Positions 1 to 9,067 of a DNA stretch of 64,000 nucleotides are shown here, piece by piece. Below the pieces are notes generated by a model that made no database searches, was not told the DNA's origin, and worked only from the letters and a program-made list of their open reading frames with translations. The DNA comes from Staphylococcus sp. KG4-3 (lineage in GTDB: Bacteria; Bacillota; Bacilli; Staphylococcales; Staphylococcaceae): positions 2,294,001 through 2,358,000 of the forward strand of contig NZ_CP166245.1 in NCBI RefSeq assembly GCF_033597815.2, written 5' to 3'. The number at the start of each line of letters is the position of its first letter. Position 1 is the stretch's first letter. Made by a program: the position numbers and the translations under genes.

Positions 1-1689
1 ACTTATGTTCCATCTATATGCACAGAAAACACCTTATTAAATGATATAACTGAGTTTATAAAAGCTCATGTTACCCAATCACTTTCCTCCAAAGATGTTT
101 CGAGTACTTTTTATATTTCTGCGCCTTATATTTCTATATTGTTTAAGAAATATTTAGGTATTAGCTTTAAACATTATATAACTAGTCTTAAGATTGCTTT
201 ATCACTCGCTGATCTTATTCAAACGAAACACGCAATTTATCATATATCTGAACATTATGGATTCAATCATTATTCAAATTATATCCATCAATTTAAATTT
301 TTCTTAAATATGACACCTAATGAATTTAGAAAATCAATACATGCTTCACATCAAAACAATATTGTACTAATCAATAATGATTTGGATAGATTCAAGCCCC
401 AAATTGATTTAATAACTAAAGAAAAGCCTGTTTCATCAAATCAATTACAAATTGATACCAAGCGATTAAATTTTAAGGATTTGGCAAAACCTCCTACTAT
501 TTTTATTCATATAGATAGTTTAATGGATATTATTCAGTCTGACTTTAATTCTAAATTCAGTTTTAAAGATTTAACTGATGCCTATGTATTAATTAATAAT
601 ATTAAAAATCTCTCTTTAGAAAATTTAAGTCTCACTGGTATGATTGATTTTGTTGATTCACTATTCTCTGATTATATCGGTATCGCGCTAAGAATAAAAT
701 CTATGACACAGTTTGATTTTGTCGAAAGCTTAATATTACAATTTTTAAAATTTAAACCAAAATATGCAAAATATCAGCAGAATTACAATTTCCTAATTCT
801 CTTTGATACCTCTCATTTATCATTAAACGAAGTTAATCGATTATATATTAAAATTAAAAATCTGAACTTTAATATAAAAATGGCTATTACCATCGAAGGT
901 GTAATTAACCAGGTTAATTCTTTAAAAAATGCTTTCACACTACTCCACAGGTTTAACTTTGATTATCATTTTATCGATATAGAGCAAGCACAAGTTCGAA
1001 ATTTATTAAATAAAAAAGGAGAGGGTTTTAATAATTCAATGAGTTATTACGATTACTTTAGTAAAGTAATCAAAGCTTCACATATTGATACATCAAAGTT
1101 TGTATACACAAAACTTACAAAGCAATGCTTCAAGTTTTACGAAGAAAGCCATCCTTTAGAAATAGCTGATTTAATGTGTCATATTCTTATCTTATTAAAT
1201 AGAGGTTGCGGTGTAGGGTACGAATTAATGCGTAAAGAGAAAGCTGATGTCGCTTTGATGAATAGTCATGGCATTTATGAACCCCTAATGTATATATATC
1301 AATTCATTAGACATTTTATAGGCAAACCAGTTTCTATCCATAAAAACTTTATTATACTAAAGGAAAAAGAAGAAATTCATTTACTTTTATTCAATTCCAT
1401 AAACCGTCGTACTTCACCAAAAGAAGTACTTAATCTTAGCTTAAAACAAACTATATTAAATTCAAAAGTCACATTGTTCATACAGACATTAAATCGAGAA
1501 CATGGATTTATTGACTATGCATTACCACCTTCATTTAATGACATATATATTGAAAGATCATTATTACGATATATTGAACAATCCACTATACCAAAAGCAG
1601 AAATTAGACAGTTTACAGAATTTAAAAATAGCTTAGAATTTATTTTGCATCATGATGAACTAAAATATATTCGTATATTACCTTCTTAA
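1..1689 (+). CDS. rsp: AraC-family regulator, Rsp-like (5' end outside window)
   Basis: The frame is open from base 1, so only the C-terminal 562 residues are present; the TTG at 139 is internal. The first ~90 visible residues form an AraC double helix-turn-helix, with the typical second-HTH run HISEHYGFNHYSNYIHQFK followed by P-N-E-F-R. A long extension of about 460 residues follows, with no signal peptide or membrane segment. AraC proteins with a central HTH and a glycosidase-like C-terminal extension are known in staphylococci as Rsp, a regulator of surface proteins and of agr-linked traits, about 700 residues long. Some 140 N-terminal residues would then lie upstream of the window. The nearby sarZ fits the same chromosomal neighbourhood in S. 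aureus. Family is certain; identity as Rsp rather than Rbf-like is an inference from length and context. Confidence 0.8.
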   Translation, partial: TYVPSICTENTLLNDITEFIKAHVTQSLSSKDVSSTFYISAPYISILFKKYLGISFKHYITSLKIALSLADLIQTKHAIYHISEHYGFNHYSNYIHQFKFFLNMTPNEFRKSIHASHQNNIVLINNDLDRFKPQIDLITKEKPVSSNQLQIDTKRLNFKDLAKPPTIFIHIDSLMDIIQSDFNSKFSFKDLTDAYVLINNIKNLSLENLSLTGMIDFVDSLFSDYIGIALRIKSMTQFDFVESLILQFLKFKPKYAKYQQNYNFLILFDTSHLSLNEVNRLYIKIKNLNFNIKMAITIEGVINQVNSLKNAFTLLHRFNFDYHFIDIEQAQVRNLLNKKGEGFNNSMSYYDYFSKVIKASHIDTSKFVYTKLTKQCFKFYEESHPLEIADLMCHILILLNRGCGVGYELMRKEKADVALMNSHGIYEPLMYIYQFIRHFIGKPVSIHKNFIILKEKEEIHLLLFNSINRRTSPKEVLNLSLKQTILNSKVTLFIQTLNREHGFIDYALPPSFNDIYIERSLLRYIEQSTIPKAEIRQFTEFKNSLEFILHHDELKYIRILPS

Positions 1690-1835
1690 CTTTTCATATT
1701 TTAATTGCGTTAAACTTAACAAGTTTTAAAATATAGTAAAATACATTTAGCTAAAACATGGTTTGTACTTTCGATTGCGTAAATTAAATATTTTAGATAT
1801 AACAGAAGAAAATAGATATAAAGGAGAATTATACT

Positions 1836-2183
1836 TTGAAAAGCAGTAAAGTGTTCGCAATTACTATAAGTGCATTAATGTTAATTATTGCTACTGTATT
1901 GATTATTATGATGTTGTCGAGTGGTCAAAAAGAAACTTATTATGGCTATATGAAAAATGAAACGACCGCCGATAAAATAATTAGTGAAAAAAATCATAAA
2001 ATAGAAAATGATGTTAAATTACCGGCTGAATCAGGGTTTTCTCCTAAAAAAGGAGATTTCGTTAAGCTAATTAAAGCTGAAGGCGATGGCGCTTTTAGTA
2101 AAATGGAAGTTGTCGATCATGACGACATTCCTCATGGTTTAATGATGAAAATTCACGACATGGATAATAAGAAAGGCATGTAA
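1836..2183 (+). CDS. Small membrane-anchored protein, DUF4889 type
   Basis: 115 residues, starting at TTG with a clear ribosome site (AAAGGAG) 8 bases upstream. Residues 5-27 are a single hydrophobic segment without a lipobox, so the protein is probably anchored in the membrane with an extracellular domain of about 85 residues. The exported part is charged and contains a YYGYMKNE motif and a GDFVKLIK strand. This matches the staphylococcal DUF4889 family as I remember it; no function is known. It is a lone gene that converges on the DUF3139 gene, with a shared terminator between them. Confidence 0.75.
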   Translation: MKSSKVFAITISALMLIIATVLIIMMLSSGQKETYYGYMKNETTADKIISEKNHKIENDVKLPAESGFSPKKGDFVKLIKAEGDGAFSKMEVVDHDDIPHGLMMKIHDMDNKKGM

Positions 2184-2254
2184 TCTTTGTACTATAACCT
2201 CAATGCAAAAACTCATACATGCACACCTCTAATAACATGATAATATATAAAAAA

Positions 2255-2301
2255 ATGAGTTAGAGACAGAGACAAATTAATTGTCCCTGTCTCTAACTCA
2301 T
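2255..2301. terminator. Bidirectional terminator between two small membrane-protein genes
   Basis: Arms 2255-2275 and 2281-2301 are complementary over 21 bases with a single mismatch (a G·U pair in one RNA strand) and a 5-base loop. A-rich sequence precedes it at 2250-2255, which gives a U-tail to transcripts of the minus strand. It serves the converging genes ending at 2183 and 2319. Confidence 0.85.
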
Positions 2302-2318
2302 ATATTAACAATGTATGC

Positions 2319-2681
2319 CTATTTATCTTTCGGCTTATAATCTTCCTTAAATTCGTTATGTTTAGCATCTTTGATATTTTTATTGGTTTCACTATCAAAA
2401 CCTTGTACTAAAATACCTTTAAATGTACTAATTGGTTGCACTGTATACGTATGTTCTGAATCATCTTTAAATTTAACTTGCTTATAATATAAACCCTTTT
2501 TAGCACTATACAATGTTTTCTCGGATTCAATTTTTTCAGTTAAATTTTGTTCGTCCATATAATGATCTACTAGTTCTAAATTTTTATGCCCCTGATATGT
2601 TCTCATGCCAAAGAAAAATACAATAGCAATAATCAGTGACAACACTAATAGACCTATGATTTTAAAAAATGTTTTCATCAT
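2319..2681 (-). CDS. DUF3139-type membrane-anchored protein
   Basis: 120 residues. The start is one of two adjacent ATGs (2681 or 2678) after AAAGGAG; the second has the better spacing. Residues 5-26 form one membrane segment, followed by about 90 extracellular residues rich in lysine, with the pattern Y-Y-K-Q-V-K-F-K-D-D-S-E-H-T-Y typical of DUF3139 proteins common in Firmicutes. Function unknown. It is not in an operon: the next gene upstream on this strand is far away and the gene ends at a shared bidirectional terminator. Confidence 0.75.
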   Translation of the reverse strand: MMKTFFKIIGLLVLSLIIAIVFFFGMRTYQGHKNLELVDHYMDEQNLTEKIESEKTLYSAKKGLYYKQVKFKDDSEHTYTVQPISTFKGILVQGFDSETNKNIKDAKHNEFKEDYKPKDK

Positions 2682-3063
2682 TAATCTCCTTTAGTTAAAA
2701 CGATAACTTTCTAACTGATAAATGAGTAGTTACGCCCCTCATTAACGCTTTATTACACCTTTATTATATAATAAAACACATAATATTATTAGTATGACTT
2801 ATTACAAATAATTTATAAAGTCATATAGACTTTTTGTAACAAAATCTCCTTAAATTAATTTCGAACATAAAATAATTTTTCATCTTCTAAAAGCATACTT
2901 TTTTAATTTAAAAGCACTTCTTATTACAGTACTTTTTCACTATATAGTTTCTAATTTAGTAAACGTTGATAAATATTATTTTTTTAATAGAAAGAGGTGC
3001 GCAACTGTTCCTTGACAACAACCATAGTTCATAATAAGGTTAAATTTCAAAAGGGGTGATTAA
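2682..3063. other. Intergenic region upstream of DUF3139 and sarZ
   Basis: About 380 bases of very A+T-rich DNA between two divergent genes. A good -35 (TTGACA, 3012-3017) faces sarZ, but no well-spaced consensus -10 follows; the sarZ ribosome site (AAAAGGGGTGAT) is at 3050-3060. No ORF or strong hairpin is visible. Confidence 0.5.
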
Positions 3064-3504
3064 ATGGAGGAAAAAGACAGCTACTTAGAAAGACAACTAT
3101 GTTTTCTTTTTTATGTGTCTTCTAAAGAAATCATTAAGAAGTATACGTCTTACTTAAAAGAATTCGATTTAACATATACAGGCTATATTGTGCTACTTGC
3201 AATTAAGGTAGATGAAAAACTCAATATTAAAACGCTTGGTGAACGTGTTTATTTAGATTCAGGGACACTTACACCTTTACTTAAAAAACTTGAGAAAAAA
3301 GGCTATGTAACTAGAACACGTGAAATTGATGATGAGCGTAACCTACAGATTGCACTTACTGAAAAGGGTGCAAATGTTAAAGAACCACTCTCTAAAATAT
3401 CAAAACGTGTGTTTAGCGAATTCGATATGGACATGGATGAAGCTATTAATCTAAAAGAAACATTACAACACTTCGTTAATAAACATTTTTCTAAAGATAT
3501 TTAA
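3064..3504 (+). CDS. sarZ: MarR/SarA-family thiol-based redox regulator SarZ
   Basis: 146 residues of a winged-helix MarR fold. The N-terminal stretch [18 protein letters not shown] and the recognition region [19 protein letters not shown] closely match S. aureus SarZ as I remember it. The single cysteine Cys13 is the redox-sensing residue of SarZ/OhrR one-cysteine regulators, and it is retained. In S. aureus SarZ responds to peroxide and to Cys-phosphorylation and controls virulence and metabolic genes. The start has a strong AAAAGGGGTG ribosome site. It is monocistronic; the following hsp20 gene has its own promoter. Identification is firm. Confidence 0.95.
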   Translation: MEEKDSYLERQLCFLFYVSSKEIIKKYTSYLKEFDLTYTGYIVLLAIKVDEKLNIKTLGERVYLDSGTLTPLLKKLEKKGYVTRTREIDDERNLQIALTEKGANVKEPLSKISKRVFSEFDMDMDEAINLKETLQHFVNKHFSKDI

Positions 3505-3672
3505 TCTGTTAGAGGTAAAGTTAAAGTTAGAAGTTCTAGTTTTCATGTTATTATTTTTGACTTTACTTTCCTCTTACTTAAATCTTTTTATTACGCCCCA
3601 CCCCATCACAATTCCACCGATGTTACTCACTCAATTAAACTAATATTCAGCTCTTTTTTTATTTTCACATGG

Positions 3673-3709
3673 TTTGACTTTGACTTTCTTTGACTAATAT
3701 ATTATACTG
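3673..3709 (+). promoter_or_regulatory. CtsR-type operator overlapping the hsp20 promoter
   Basis: Two direct heptads TTTGACT at 3679-3685 and 3689-3695 are separated by exactly 3 bases. On the minus strand this reads AGTCAAA-N3-AGTCAAA, the consensus CtsR heat-shock operator. A third heptad (3673-3679) abuts it. The -35 TTGACT (3680-3685) lies inside the operator, and TATACT (3704-3709) is the -10 at an 18-base spacing. Confidence 0.85.
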
Positions 3710-3741
3710 TATTTGTAAGATAAAAGGAGAGGTGAATAGAG

Positions 3742-4110
3742 ATGATACAAAGCACTAACAATCTTACTAAAGATTTATTAGAAAGTTTAGTCTCAGACCA
3801 TCACAATTTCAAAGTAACTGTATATCAAGCACACGATAGCTATACAGTTGAAGCTGAACTTCCTGGTTATCAAAAAGATGATATTACTATTAATTTCGAA
3901 CATAAAACATTAACTATACTAGCAAAACGTTCATCTGATTTAGAACAGCAAGGTACTTATTTAATTAACGAACGCAATTCTAATAAGCAAAGTAGACAGT
4001 TTATCTTTAAACATATAGACACAAATAAAATAAAAGCATCTATGAATGACGGCATCTTAACGATAAATCTGCCAATCAAGCAAACAAAAACACAAATTTC
4101 AATCGACTAA
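3742..4110 (+). CDS. Small heat-shock protein, Hsp20/alpha-crystallin (copy 1)
   Basis: 122 residues. The alpha-crystallin domain covers roughly residues 24-115, with the conserved strand VEAELPGYQKDDITINFE and the family signature A-x-x-x-x-G-I-L-T-I near residue 106. It would be an ATP-independent holdase that keeps unfolding proteins soluble in the cytoplasm. The N-terminal arm is short, about 23 residues. The gene starts after AAAAGGAGAGG, and the second hsp20 begins 27 bases after it ends, so the two are probably one transcript under the CtsR-type operator. Confidence 0.93.
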   Translation: MIQSTNNLTKDLLESLVSDHHNFKVTVYQAHDSYTVEAELPGYQKDDITINFEHKTLTILAKRSSDLEQQGTYLINERNSNKQSRQFIFKHIDTNKIKASMNDGILTINLPIKQTKTQISID

Positions 4111-4137
4111 ATCTAAAAATTTAAGGAGAGAGATATA

Positions 4138-4572
4138 ATGGCTTTTGATAAAAAAACGTATAACAATCCATTTTTTGAAGGCGACGCAACTGAGTTATTT
4201 AGAGATTTTGGACGTCAATTTTTTGAAAACTTTCCTGAAACTTCAAGCATTAAATCAGATGTAAGAGAGTTAGATCGTGCCTTCATAATCGAAGCTGAAC
4301 TCCCTGGTTTTAAAAAAGAAAATATTAGTTTACAATTTGAAAATGACACTTTAACAATTGAAGGTAAGCAATCAAATAATACTAAAGAACAAGAAGAAAA
4401 CGTTCGCATCCTTCATCAAGAACGGGTTTATAGCGATGTTAAACGTCAATATCCTTTTGACAATATAGATGAAACTGCTATTAAAGCATCGTTTGAAAAT
4501 GGTATATTAAACGTAACACTACCTAAAAAAGACCAAGAAGAACAGTCAGCATCCAATATTCAAATAGATTAA
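4138..4572 (+). CDS. Small heat-shock protein, Hsp20/alpha-crystallin (copy 2)
   Basis: 144 residues with a longer N-terminal arm (FFEGDATELFRDFGRQFF) than copy 1. The alpha-crystallin domain spans about residues 38-135, with IEAELPGFKKENISLQFE and the signature A-S-F-E-N-G-I-L-N-V. The two copies share the strand order but are clearly diverged, so this is an old duplication or separate acquisition rather than a recent tandem copy. The start has AAGGAGAGAG upstream. Holdase function is inferred from the family. Confidence 0.94.
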   Translation: MAFDKKTYNNPFFEGDATELFRDFGRQFFENFPETSSIKSDVRELDRAFIIEAELPGFKKENISLQFENDTLTIEGKQSNNTKEQEENVRILHQERVYSDVKRQYPFDNIDETAIKASFENGILNVTLPKKDQEEQSASNIQID

Positions 4573-4615
4573 TATAGTCATTTTATTGACTACTGATAAT
4601 CTTTATAAGATAAAT

Positions 4616-4659
4616 TTAAAAGCTGAAGTTAGATAATCCATCTAACTTCAGCTTTTTTT
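4616..4659. terminator. Bidirectional terminator between hsp20 and narT
   Basis: The stem pairs AGCTGAAGTTAGA with TCTAACTTCAGCT around a 7-base loop, flanked by A-rich sequence on the left and T7 on the right. It overlaps the narT stop codon, so it serves both converging transcripts. Confidence 0.93.
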
Positions 4660-5824
4660 ATAATGTCGGATTTAATTTTTCACGTTTCATAATATGAATC
4701 ATGGTAACTAAAGCAATAACTCCGAATATAGCCAATAAGATAAAAGAGAAATGGCTTGTTCCAGTGATACTTGTTACATAAGCTATGACTAATGGTGGGA
4801 AGAAACCGCCTAAGCCTCCCATCATCGAAACAATACCATTAGCTGATCCAGCTTCTTTTCCAAAATAAGTTGGCACGAGCTTAAATATTAAGCCATTACC
4901 GACACCTGCGCACATACTAATAAGTAAACATCCAATTGTAAATAATAATATATGATCTGATAAACCTAGCGTAATTGCACCTATAATCATTAATATAAAG
5001 TCGCAGATTAGTAAAGTTACAGCATTAAACTTATCTCCTAACACTCCTCCTAACGGCCTTAGGAAAGTAGCTAATGCGATAAATATCCCTGCTCTTATAC
5101 CAGCATCAACTTCACTGATACCAAAATTTTGTACTAAGAAATTAGGTAAAAACAATCCAAAAGCTACAAATGAACCAAATGTAATAAAATACCAAAGTGA
5201 TAAATAATATAACCTTAAATCTTTCATCAATATTTTATATTGTTTAACTAAAGGCACTTTAATTTTGGGTTCTTTACTGTCACCTAATAAAAACATAAAA
5301 ATTGCAAAAAGTACTATGACGATTAAATAACCTCTAACTGTTGATTGCCAACCTATGATACCAGCAATCGGAGGCGCTAAGAATGAAGAAATGGCAGTTC
5401 CTATATTCCCCATCCCATATATACCATTTGCTAATCCTACGCGCTCTTTTGGAAAATATTTAGGTATAGATGTCACACCTACTGAAAATACAGCACCACC
5501 TACGCCAAGAAAGAAACCTGATGCCATTAACATCTTAGGTGATTGTGCATGGCTTAGAAAGTAAATCGGAAATAATAATATAATAAAACTACAAAAGAAT
5601 ACCCATTTCGCACCAATAATATTTGTTAAATAACCAAAAGGCACTCTTAAAATAGAACCTAATATAACAGGAATAGCTAAAATAATAGAAAGTTGGCTGC
5701 TTGTTATATGTACATCCTGAGAGATAAAAGGCATTAATGGCGCAATAATACTCCATGCCATGAACCCTACAACAAGACTTAAAGACTGCAATGTTAGTTG
5801 AAAACCACCACTTGCTTTGTTCAT
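4658..5824 (-). CDS. narT: Nitrate/nitrite MFS transporter NarT
   Basis: 388 residues and about 12 hydrophobic segments: a major-facilitator protein of the nitrate/nitrite porter (NarK/NNP) group. Both repeats of the NNP glycine-rich signature are visible: [17 protein letters not shown] in the first half and [13 protein letters not shown] in the second. The role is uptake of nitrate for respiration, possibly with nitrite exchange, in the cytoplasmic membrane. It is transcribed separately from nreC, with its own promoter about 160 bases upstream and a long structured leader. In staphylococci narT depends on NreABC, which agrees with the motifs seen upstream. Confidence 0.93.
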   Translation of the reverse strand: MNKASGGFQLTLQSLSLVVGFMAWSIIAPLMPFISQDVHITSSQLSIILAIPVILGSILRVPFGYLTNIIGAKWVFFCSFIILLFPIYFLSHAQSPKMLMASGFFLGVGGAVFSVGVTSIPKYFPKERVGLANGIYGMGNIGTAISSFLAPPIAGIIGWQSTVRGYLIVIVLFAIFMFLLGDSKEPKIKVPLVKQYKILMKDLRLYYLSLWYFITFGSFVAFGLFLPNFLVQNFGISEVDAGIRAGIFIALATFLRPLGGVLGDKFNAVTLLICDFILMIIGAITLGLSDHILLFTIGCLLISMCAGVGNGLIFKLVPTYFGKEAGSANGIVSMMGGLGGFFPPLVIAYVTSITGTSHFSFILLAIFGVIALVTMIHIMKREKLNPTL

Positions 5825-5980
5825 TCATTTCACCTTCAATTTATAATTTTTTGATAAATTAGGCCAGTATTTGGATATAGTTGAAGTGCTGTATTTCTAT
5901 ATAACAATTATAATTATTAGCACCGGCGTGATATGAGTAAGTATAAACGTTTCTATTAGCAGAATACTGGCCACATTTTC
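5825..5980 (-). promoter_or_regulatory. Long, potentially structured 5' leader of narT
   Basis: If transcription starts just after the -10 at 5981-5986, the narT mRNA carries a leader of about 150 bases. It is closed by a perfect 10-bp long-range pair (5963-5972 with 5862-5871), which encloses a stem GTGCT/AGCAC and an A+T-rich self-complementary stretch. No known riboswitch class is recognised. The right-hand arm ends about 35 bases before the start codon. Confidence 0.45.
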
Positions 5981-6046
5981 ATTATAAAATCTTTGTGAAA
6001 AATTGAACATAAGGATTATCCCTTAACAAATACAGGAATTTCCCTA
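5981..6046 (-). promoter_or_regulatory. narT promoter with two candidate NreC sites
   Basis: On the minus strand a perfect -10 TATAAT occupies 5986-5981, with only a weak -35 (TGTTCA, 6009-6004), as expected for an activated promoter. Two dyads lie just upstream: TAAGGGATAATCCTTA (6010-6025) and TAGGGAAATTCCT (6034-6046). They share a G-rich half-site with the narG and nir upstream regions, so NreC binding is plausible. A poor Rex-like match (TTGTGAA half-site at 5993-5999) overlaps the spacer. Confidence 0.55.
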
Positions 6047-6140
6047 CTTAATTAAAGGAATTTTATATAAGCAAAATATACTTCTAAATTTAAGTTATTC
6101 ACCGACTCCTCCTTGTATTTAATAAGTTCTAATCAACAAG

Positions 6141-6190
6141 AAAGAGCTAACCTACGCCTGAATATTTTAGGCAATTAAGTTAGCTCTTTT
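6141..6190 (-). terminator. Terminator of the nar-nre transcript
   Basis: AAAGAGCTAA (6141-6150) pairs with TTAGCTCTTT (6180-6189), with an inner GCCT/AGGC pair. It lies directly after the nreC stop on the minus strand and ends the nreABC operon before the narT promoter. Confidence 0.75.
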
Positions 6191-6204
6191 ATATAAGTAC
6201 TACT

Positions 6205-6858
6205 TTAAAAATCAATCAATTTTTTCTTCATGGCATATTCTACTAATTCTGGCTTTGATTTTAATTCTAATTTTTGCATGATATGTGTTTTATGTGCCTC
6301 GACTGTTTTCACAGAAACAAATAACTTCTCAGCGATATCTTTATTTCCATAACCTTTTGCTATTAAAGGTAATATCTCTATTTCACGCTTTGATAAAATT
6401 TTATAAGGATCAGTTGTGGTTTGCTTATCATCACCTGAATTATTCACGAATTCATTGACTAGCGATGTCGTCAATTTCATATCAACATATGTTTCCCCTT
6501 TAAATACTGTTCTAATTGCTAGTATCAATTGTTCATCGGGGGCATTTTTTAAAATATACCCTTTAGCACCGTTTCTTAATACGTGAAATAAATATTCTTC
6601 ATCATCATACATTGTTAATATTAGTATTTTTGTATCTGGAAAACTTTCTGTAATTTTACTTGTTGCTATAAGCCCTGACTCACCAGGTGGCATACTTAAG
6701 TCCATAATTAGTACATCTGGCTTGTACTTCATCACTTTTTGATAAGCTTCCACACCATCGGCTGCAGTCCCAACGACTTCCATATCTTCTTGATAATTTA
6801 ATATCATTGTAAATCCAGTACGCACAACTGCATGATCATCCGCGATAACTATTCTCAA
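6205..6858 (-). CDS. nreC: Response regulator NreC (NarL/FixJ family)
   Basis: 217 residues. The receiver domain (1-120) has acidic residues D7-D8, the phosphorylation site D53 ([10 protein letters not shown]) and the conserved lysine (KGYILKNA). The LuxR/NarL helix-turn-helix at about 150-210 contains [25 protein letters not shown]. It is the DNA-binding partner of NreB and activates narGHJI, nir and narT when oxygen is low. It is the last gene of nreABC, 20 bases after nreB. Confidence 0.96.
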   Translation of the reverse strand: MRIVIADDHAVVRTGFTMILNYQEDMEVVGTAADGVEAYQKVMKYKPDVLIMDLSMPPGESGLIATSKITESFPDTKILILTMYDDEEYLFHVLRNGAKGYILKNAPDEQLILAIRTVFKGETYVDMKLTTSLVNEFVNNSGDDKQTTTDPYKILSKREIEILPLIAKGYGNKDIAEKLFVSVKTVEAHKTHIMQKLELKSKPELVEYAMKKKLIDF

Positions 6859-6878
6859 AATTAATGTCTCCTTATTCC

Positions 6879-7913
6879 CTATATTGGAACTTCTAATGTA
6901 ACAATTGTGCCTCGACCTATTTGAGTATCAATATTTATCTCAGCATTTACAAGTTCTGCACGCTCGTTCATACCATAAAGTCCCAAGCCAGTTCCCTTTG
7001 GCTGGTCTGTCTTTATAAATCCATTGCCTCTATCTATAATTTCTGCAATTAGTTTACCGTGACTAACTTGTACCTCAACTTCAATTGTATCAACGTTTGC
7101 ATATTTTATGGCGTTAAACAAAGCTTCTTGTACTATTCTATAAACTACAGTTTCAATTTCATTATCAAACCTGCGCATCGTTAAATTAGATTGATAGATA
7201 ATATTGATACCATAATTTACTTCTACCTGTTTAAAATATGTCTTAAAGGCTGCGTCTAATCCTAAGTCATCTAATGAAGATGGTCTAAGTTCTACAGATA
7301 AATTACGTATATCATCAATTAATTTAGACATCAATCCTTCTATACGCTTAGAACCGTTAACCAACTGCTCTATTTCTTGTTGATATTTTAAAAGTCTTAA
7401 TTCAACATCTATATTTAGCATTTCTTGTACTACGCTGTCATGTAATTCTCTAGATATCCGTTTTCTTTCGTTTTCTTGAGCAGAAATTGTTTTTTGCATC
7501 ATTTTTCGTTGATACATCTTATCATGTCTTTCTATTTGAGGTGACACATTTTGTAACGTGAACGCTTTAATTCCTTTGGATTCATCAATTGTTTGATAGG
7601 TAGCTGCAAAAGGCTCAACTGTACCACGTGTCGTTTTCATAAATACCTGAAAGCTTGTATTCCCAACATTTTCAGCTTCTAAAAAGCAATATCTACATGA
7701 TTGCAATTCGAACTCATTAGTATAACCATCACAATGATTACATATGACATTTGTCATGCCTTCATAGTCATTATCCAATGAGATGATATCACTTGCTGCC
7801 TGGTTCATTGCAATCACTTGGCCACGATTATCGACAAATACAATTTTTTCACTCGTATTATTAAAGTATTGCATTAATAATGCTTCCATATCTAGCTGTT
7901 GCTTGCTTTCCAT
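6879..7913 (-). CDS. nreB: Oxygen-sensing histidine kinase NreB
   Basis: I place the start at the ATG at 7913, giving 344 residues, the usual NreB length; an in-frame GTG directly after the nreA stop would add three. The protein is cytoplasmic with an N-terminal PAS-like domain carrying Cys58-X2-Cys61-X11-Cys73-X2-Cys76, the ligands of the oxygen-labile [4Fe-4S] cluster. The dimerisation/phosphorylation region has [16 protein letters not shown] with His158, and a HATPase domain with [12 protein letters not shown] ends the protein. All four cysteines and the histidine are intact, so oxygen sensing should work as in S. carnosus. Confidence 0.96.
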   Translation of the reverse strand: MESKQQLDMEALLMQYFNNTSEKIVFVDNRGQVIAMNQAASDIISLDNDYEGMTNVICNHCDGYTNEFELQSCRYCFLEAENVGNTSFQVFMKTTRGTVEPFAATYQTIDESKGIKAFTLQNVSPQIERHDKMYQRKMMQKTISAQENERKRISRELHDSVVQEMLNIDVELRLLKYQQEIEQLVNGSKRIEGLMSKLIDDIRNLSVELRPSSLDDLGLDAAFKTYFKQVEVNYGINIIYQSNLTMRRFDNEIETVVYRIVQEALFNAIKYANVDTIEVEVQVSHGKLIAEIIDRGNGFIKTDQPKGTGLGLYGMNERAELVNAEINIDTQIGRGTIVTLEVPI

Positions 7914-7922
7914 TATAATCAC

Positions 7923-8375
7923 CTAATCTTCTTCATTAAATATACCCAATTTACTTTTAAGTGATATGTTTTTATATGTTTTGGGCAAGGGTTGTTGATT
8001 TCGCTGACCTAGTAACAAAACACCATAAACTTTCTTTTCATACCATAATGGTATTGCAACCATAGCTGTTAATAACTCACAAAGAACGATAGGATATTTA
8101 TGTTGTTCATGTGAAGATAATGATTGCGCTACATTTTCTATCACCATACGCTTACCCGTCTTCATCACATTACCTGCTAATCCTTTTCCTTTGCGTAGTA
8201 CAATTAATTTATAACGATTATTTAAATTTCCAGAGGCATAGCACCATTTAATTGGCGAAATATCACTTTCTTGCTCATAAAATGCGATTGCAGCAAAATC
8301 AAATCCTTCTTCGATTCGAATTGAGTCTAATATTGATTGGTAATTAATACTTTCTCTTAACGATAATGCATTCAA
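7923..8375 (-). CDS. nreA: Nitrate receptor NreA (GAF domain)
   Basis: 150 residues from the TTG at 8375, which has a strong GGAGG 7 bases upstream; the longer frame from 8393 starts with a TTG that overlaps the narI stop and lacks a ribosome site. The whole protein is one GAF domain (LRKGKGLAGNVMKTGKRMVIENV). In S. carnosus NreA binds nitrate and relieves its own inhibition of NreB, giving nitrate input to the oxygen sensor. Coupling to narI suggests read-through from narGHJI into nreABC. Confidence 0.93.
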   Translation of the reverse strand: MNALSLRESINYQSILDSIRIEEGFDFAAIAFYEQESDISPIKWCYASGNLNNRYKLIVLRKGKGLAGNVMKTGKRMVIENVAQSLSSHEQHKYPIVLCELLTAMVAIPLWYEKKVYGVLLLGQRNQQPLPKTYKNISLKSKLGIFNEED

Positions 8376-8389
8376 CTTATCGCCTCCAT

Positions 8390-9067
8390 TCAAACTTTAT
8401 GTTTACGATAAATAATATAACTACGACTTGCATATGTGAGTGGCACACTCCATACATGCACGAGTCTAGTAAACGGCCAGAATGCCATAATAATAAAACC
8501 TAAAAGTATATGAGTTTTAAAAGCTAGCGGCACCTGTAACATCAAATCGGCATCTGGAGAAAATATAAATAATTGTCTAAACCAAACTGATATTGTTTCT
8601 CTATAATCAAATGATGGTGTCGTTGCGTTAGTTACTAGAGTTGCGTAGCATCCCATAAAAACAATTGCTAATAATAAGAAATTAACAATAATATCAGATG
8701 CTGAGCTTAATCTTCTAATATTTTTTTTGGTTACACGTCGTGCGGTTAATAACAACATACCGATCAATGTTATTATACCAAAAATACTTCCAATATAAAC
8801 AGCTCCAATGTGGTATAAATGATCACTTACACCTACTGTTGTTAGCCAAGAAGCAGGAATAAGCAAACCTACTATATGTCCCATTGCTACAGGTATAATC
8901 CCCAAATGAAACATCAAACTTCCCCATTTAAGTTGTTTCTTTTCTATAAATTCACTTGATTTTGCGGTCCAAGAAAATTTATCAAACTTAAATCTAGCAA
9001 GATGTCCGAGGAAAAATATAGCTATACATAAATAGGGCATAATCACCCATAAGAATTGATTAAACAT
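8390..9067 (-). CDS. narI: Respiratory nitrate reductase gamma subunit (cytochrome b)
   Basis: 225 residues with five hydrophobic segments, the usual NarI length. Histidines in the first (FFLGHLARFKFD), second (MGHIVGLLIP) and last segments (KTHILLGFI and RLVHVWSVP) are the expected ligands for two b-type hemes. It takes electrons from menaquinol and passes them to NarH, anchoring NarGH to the inner face of the membrane. Its start overlaps the narJ stop by 8 bases, showing translational coupling. Confidence 0.96.
   Translation of the reverse strand: MFNQFLWVIMPYLCIAIFFLGHLARFKFDKFSWTAKSSEFIEKKQLKWGSLMFHLGIIPVAMGHIVGLLIPASWLTTVGVSDHLYHIGAVYIGSIFGIITLIGMLLLTARRVTKKNIRRLSSASDIIVNFLLLAIVFMGCYATLVTNATTPSFDYRETISVWFRQLFIFSPDADLMLQVPLAFKTHILLGFIIMAFWPFTRLVHVWSVPLTYASRSYIIYRKHKV

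Noticed and set aside
2213..2398. A 61-codon minus-strand frame
   Set aside because: Overlaps the DUF3139 gene and the bidirectional terminator; no ribosome site.
5589..5828. A 79-codon minus-strand frame over the start of narT
   Set aside because: Out-of-frame shadow of narT; the narT frame has the family motifs.
5993..6010. Rex operator at narT
   Set aside because: Only the left half-site matches well; the right half fits 4 of 7 positions, too weak to call.
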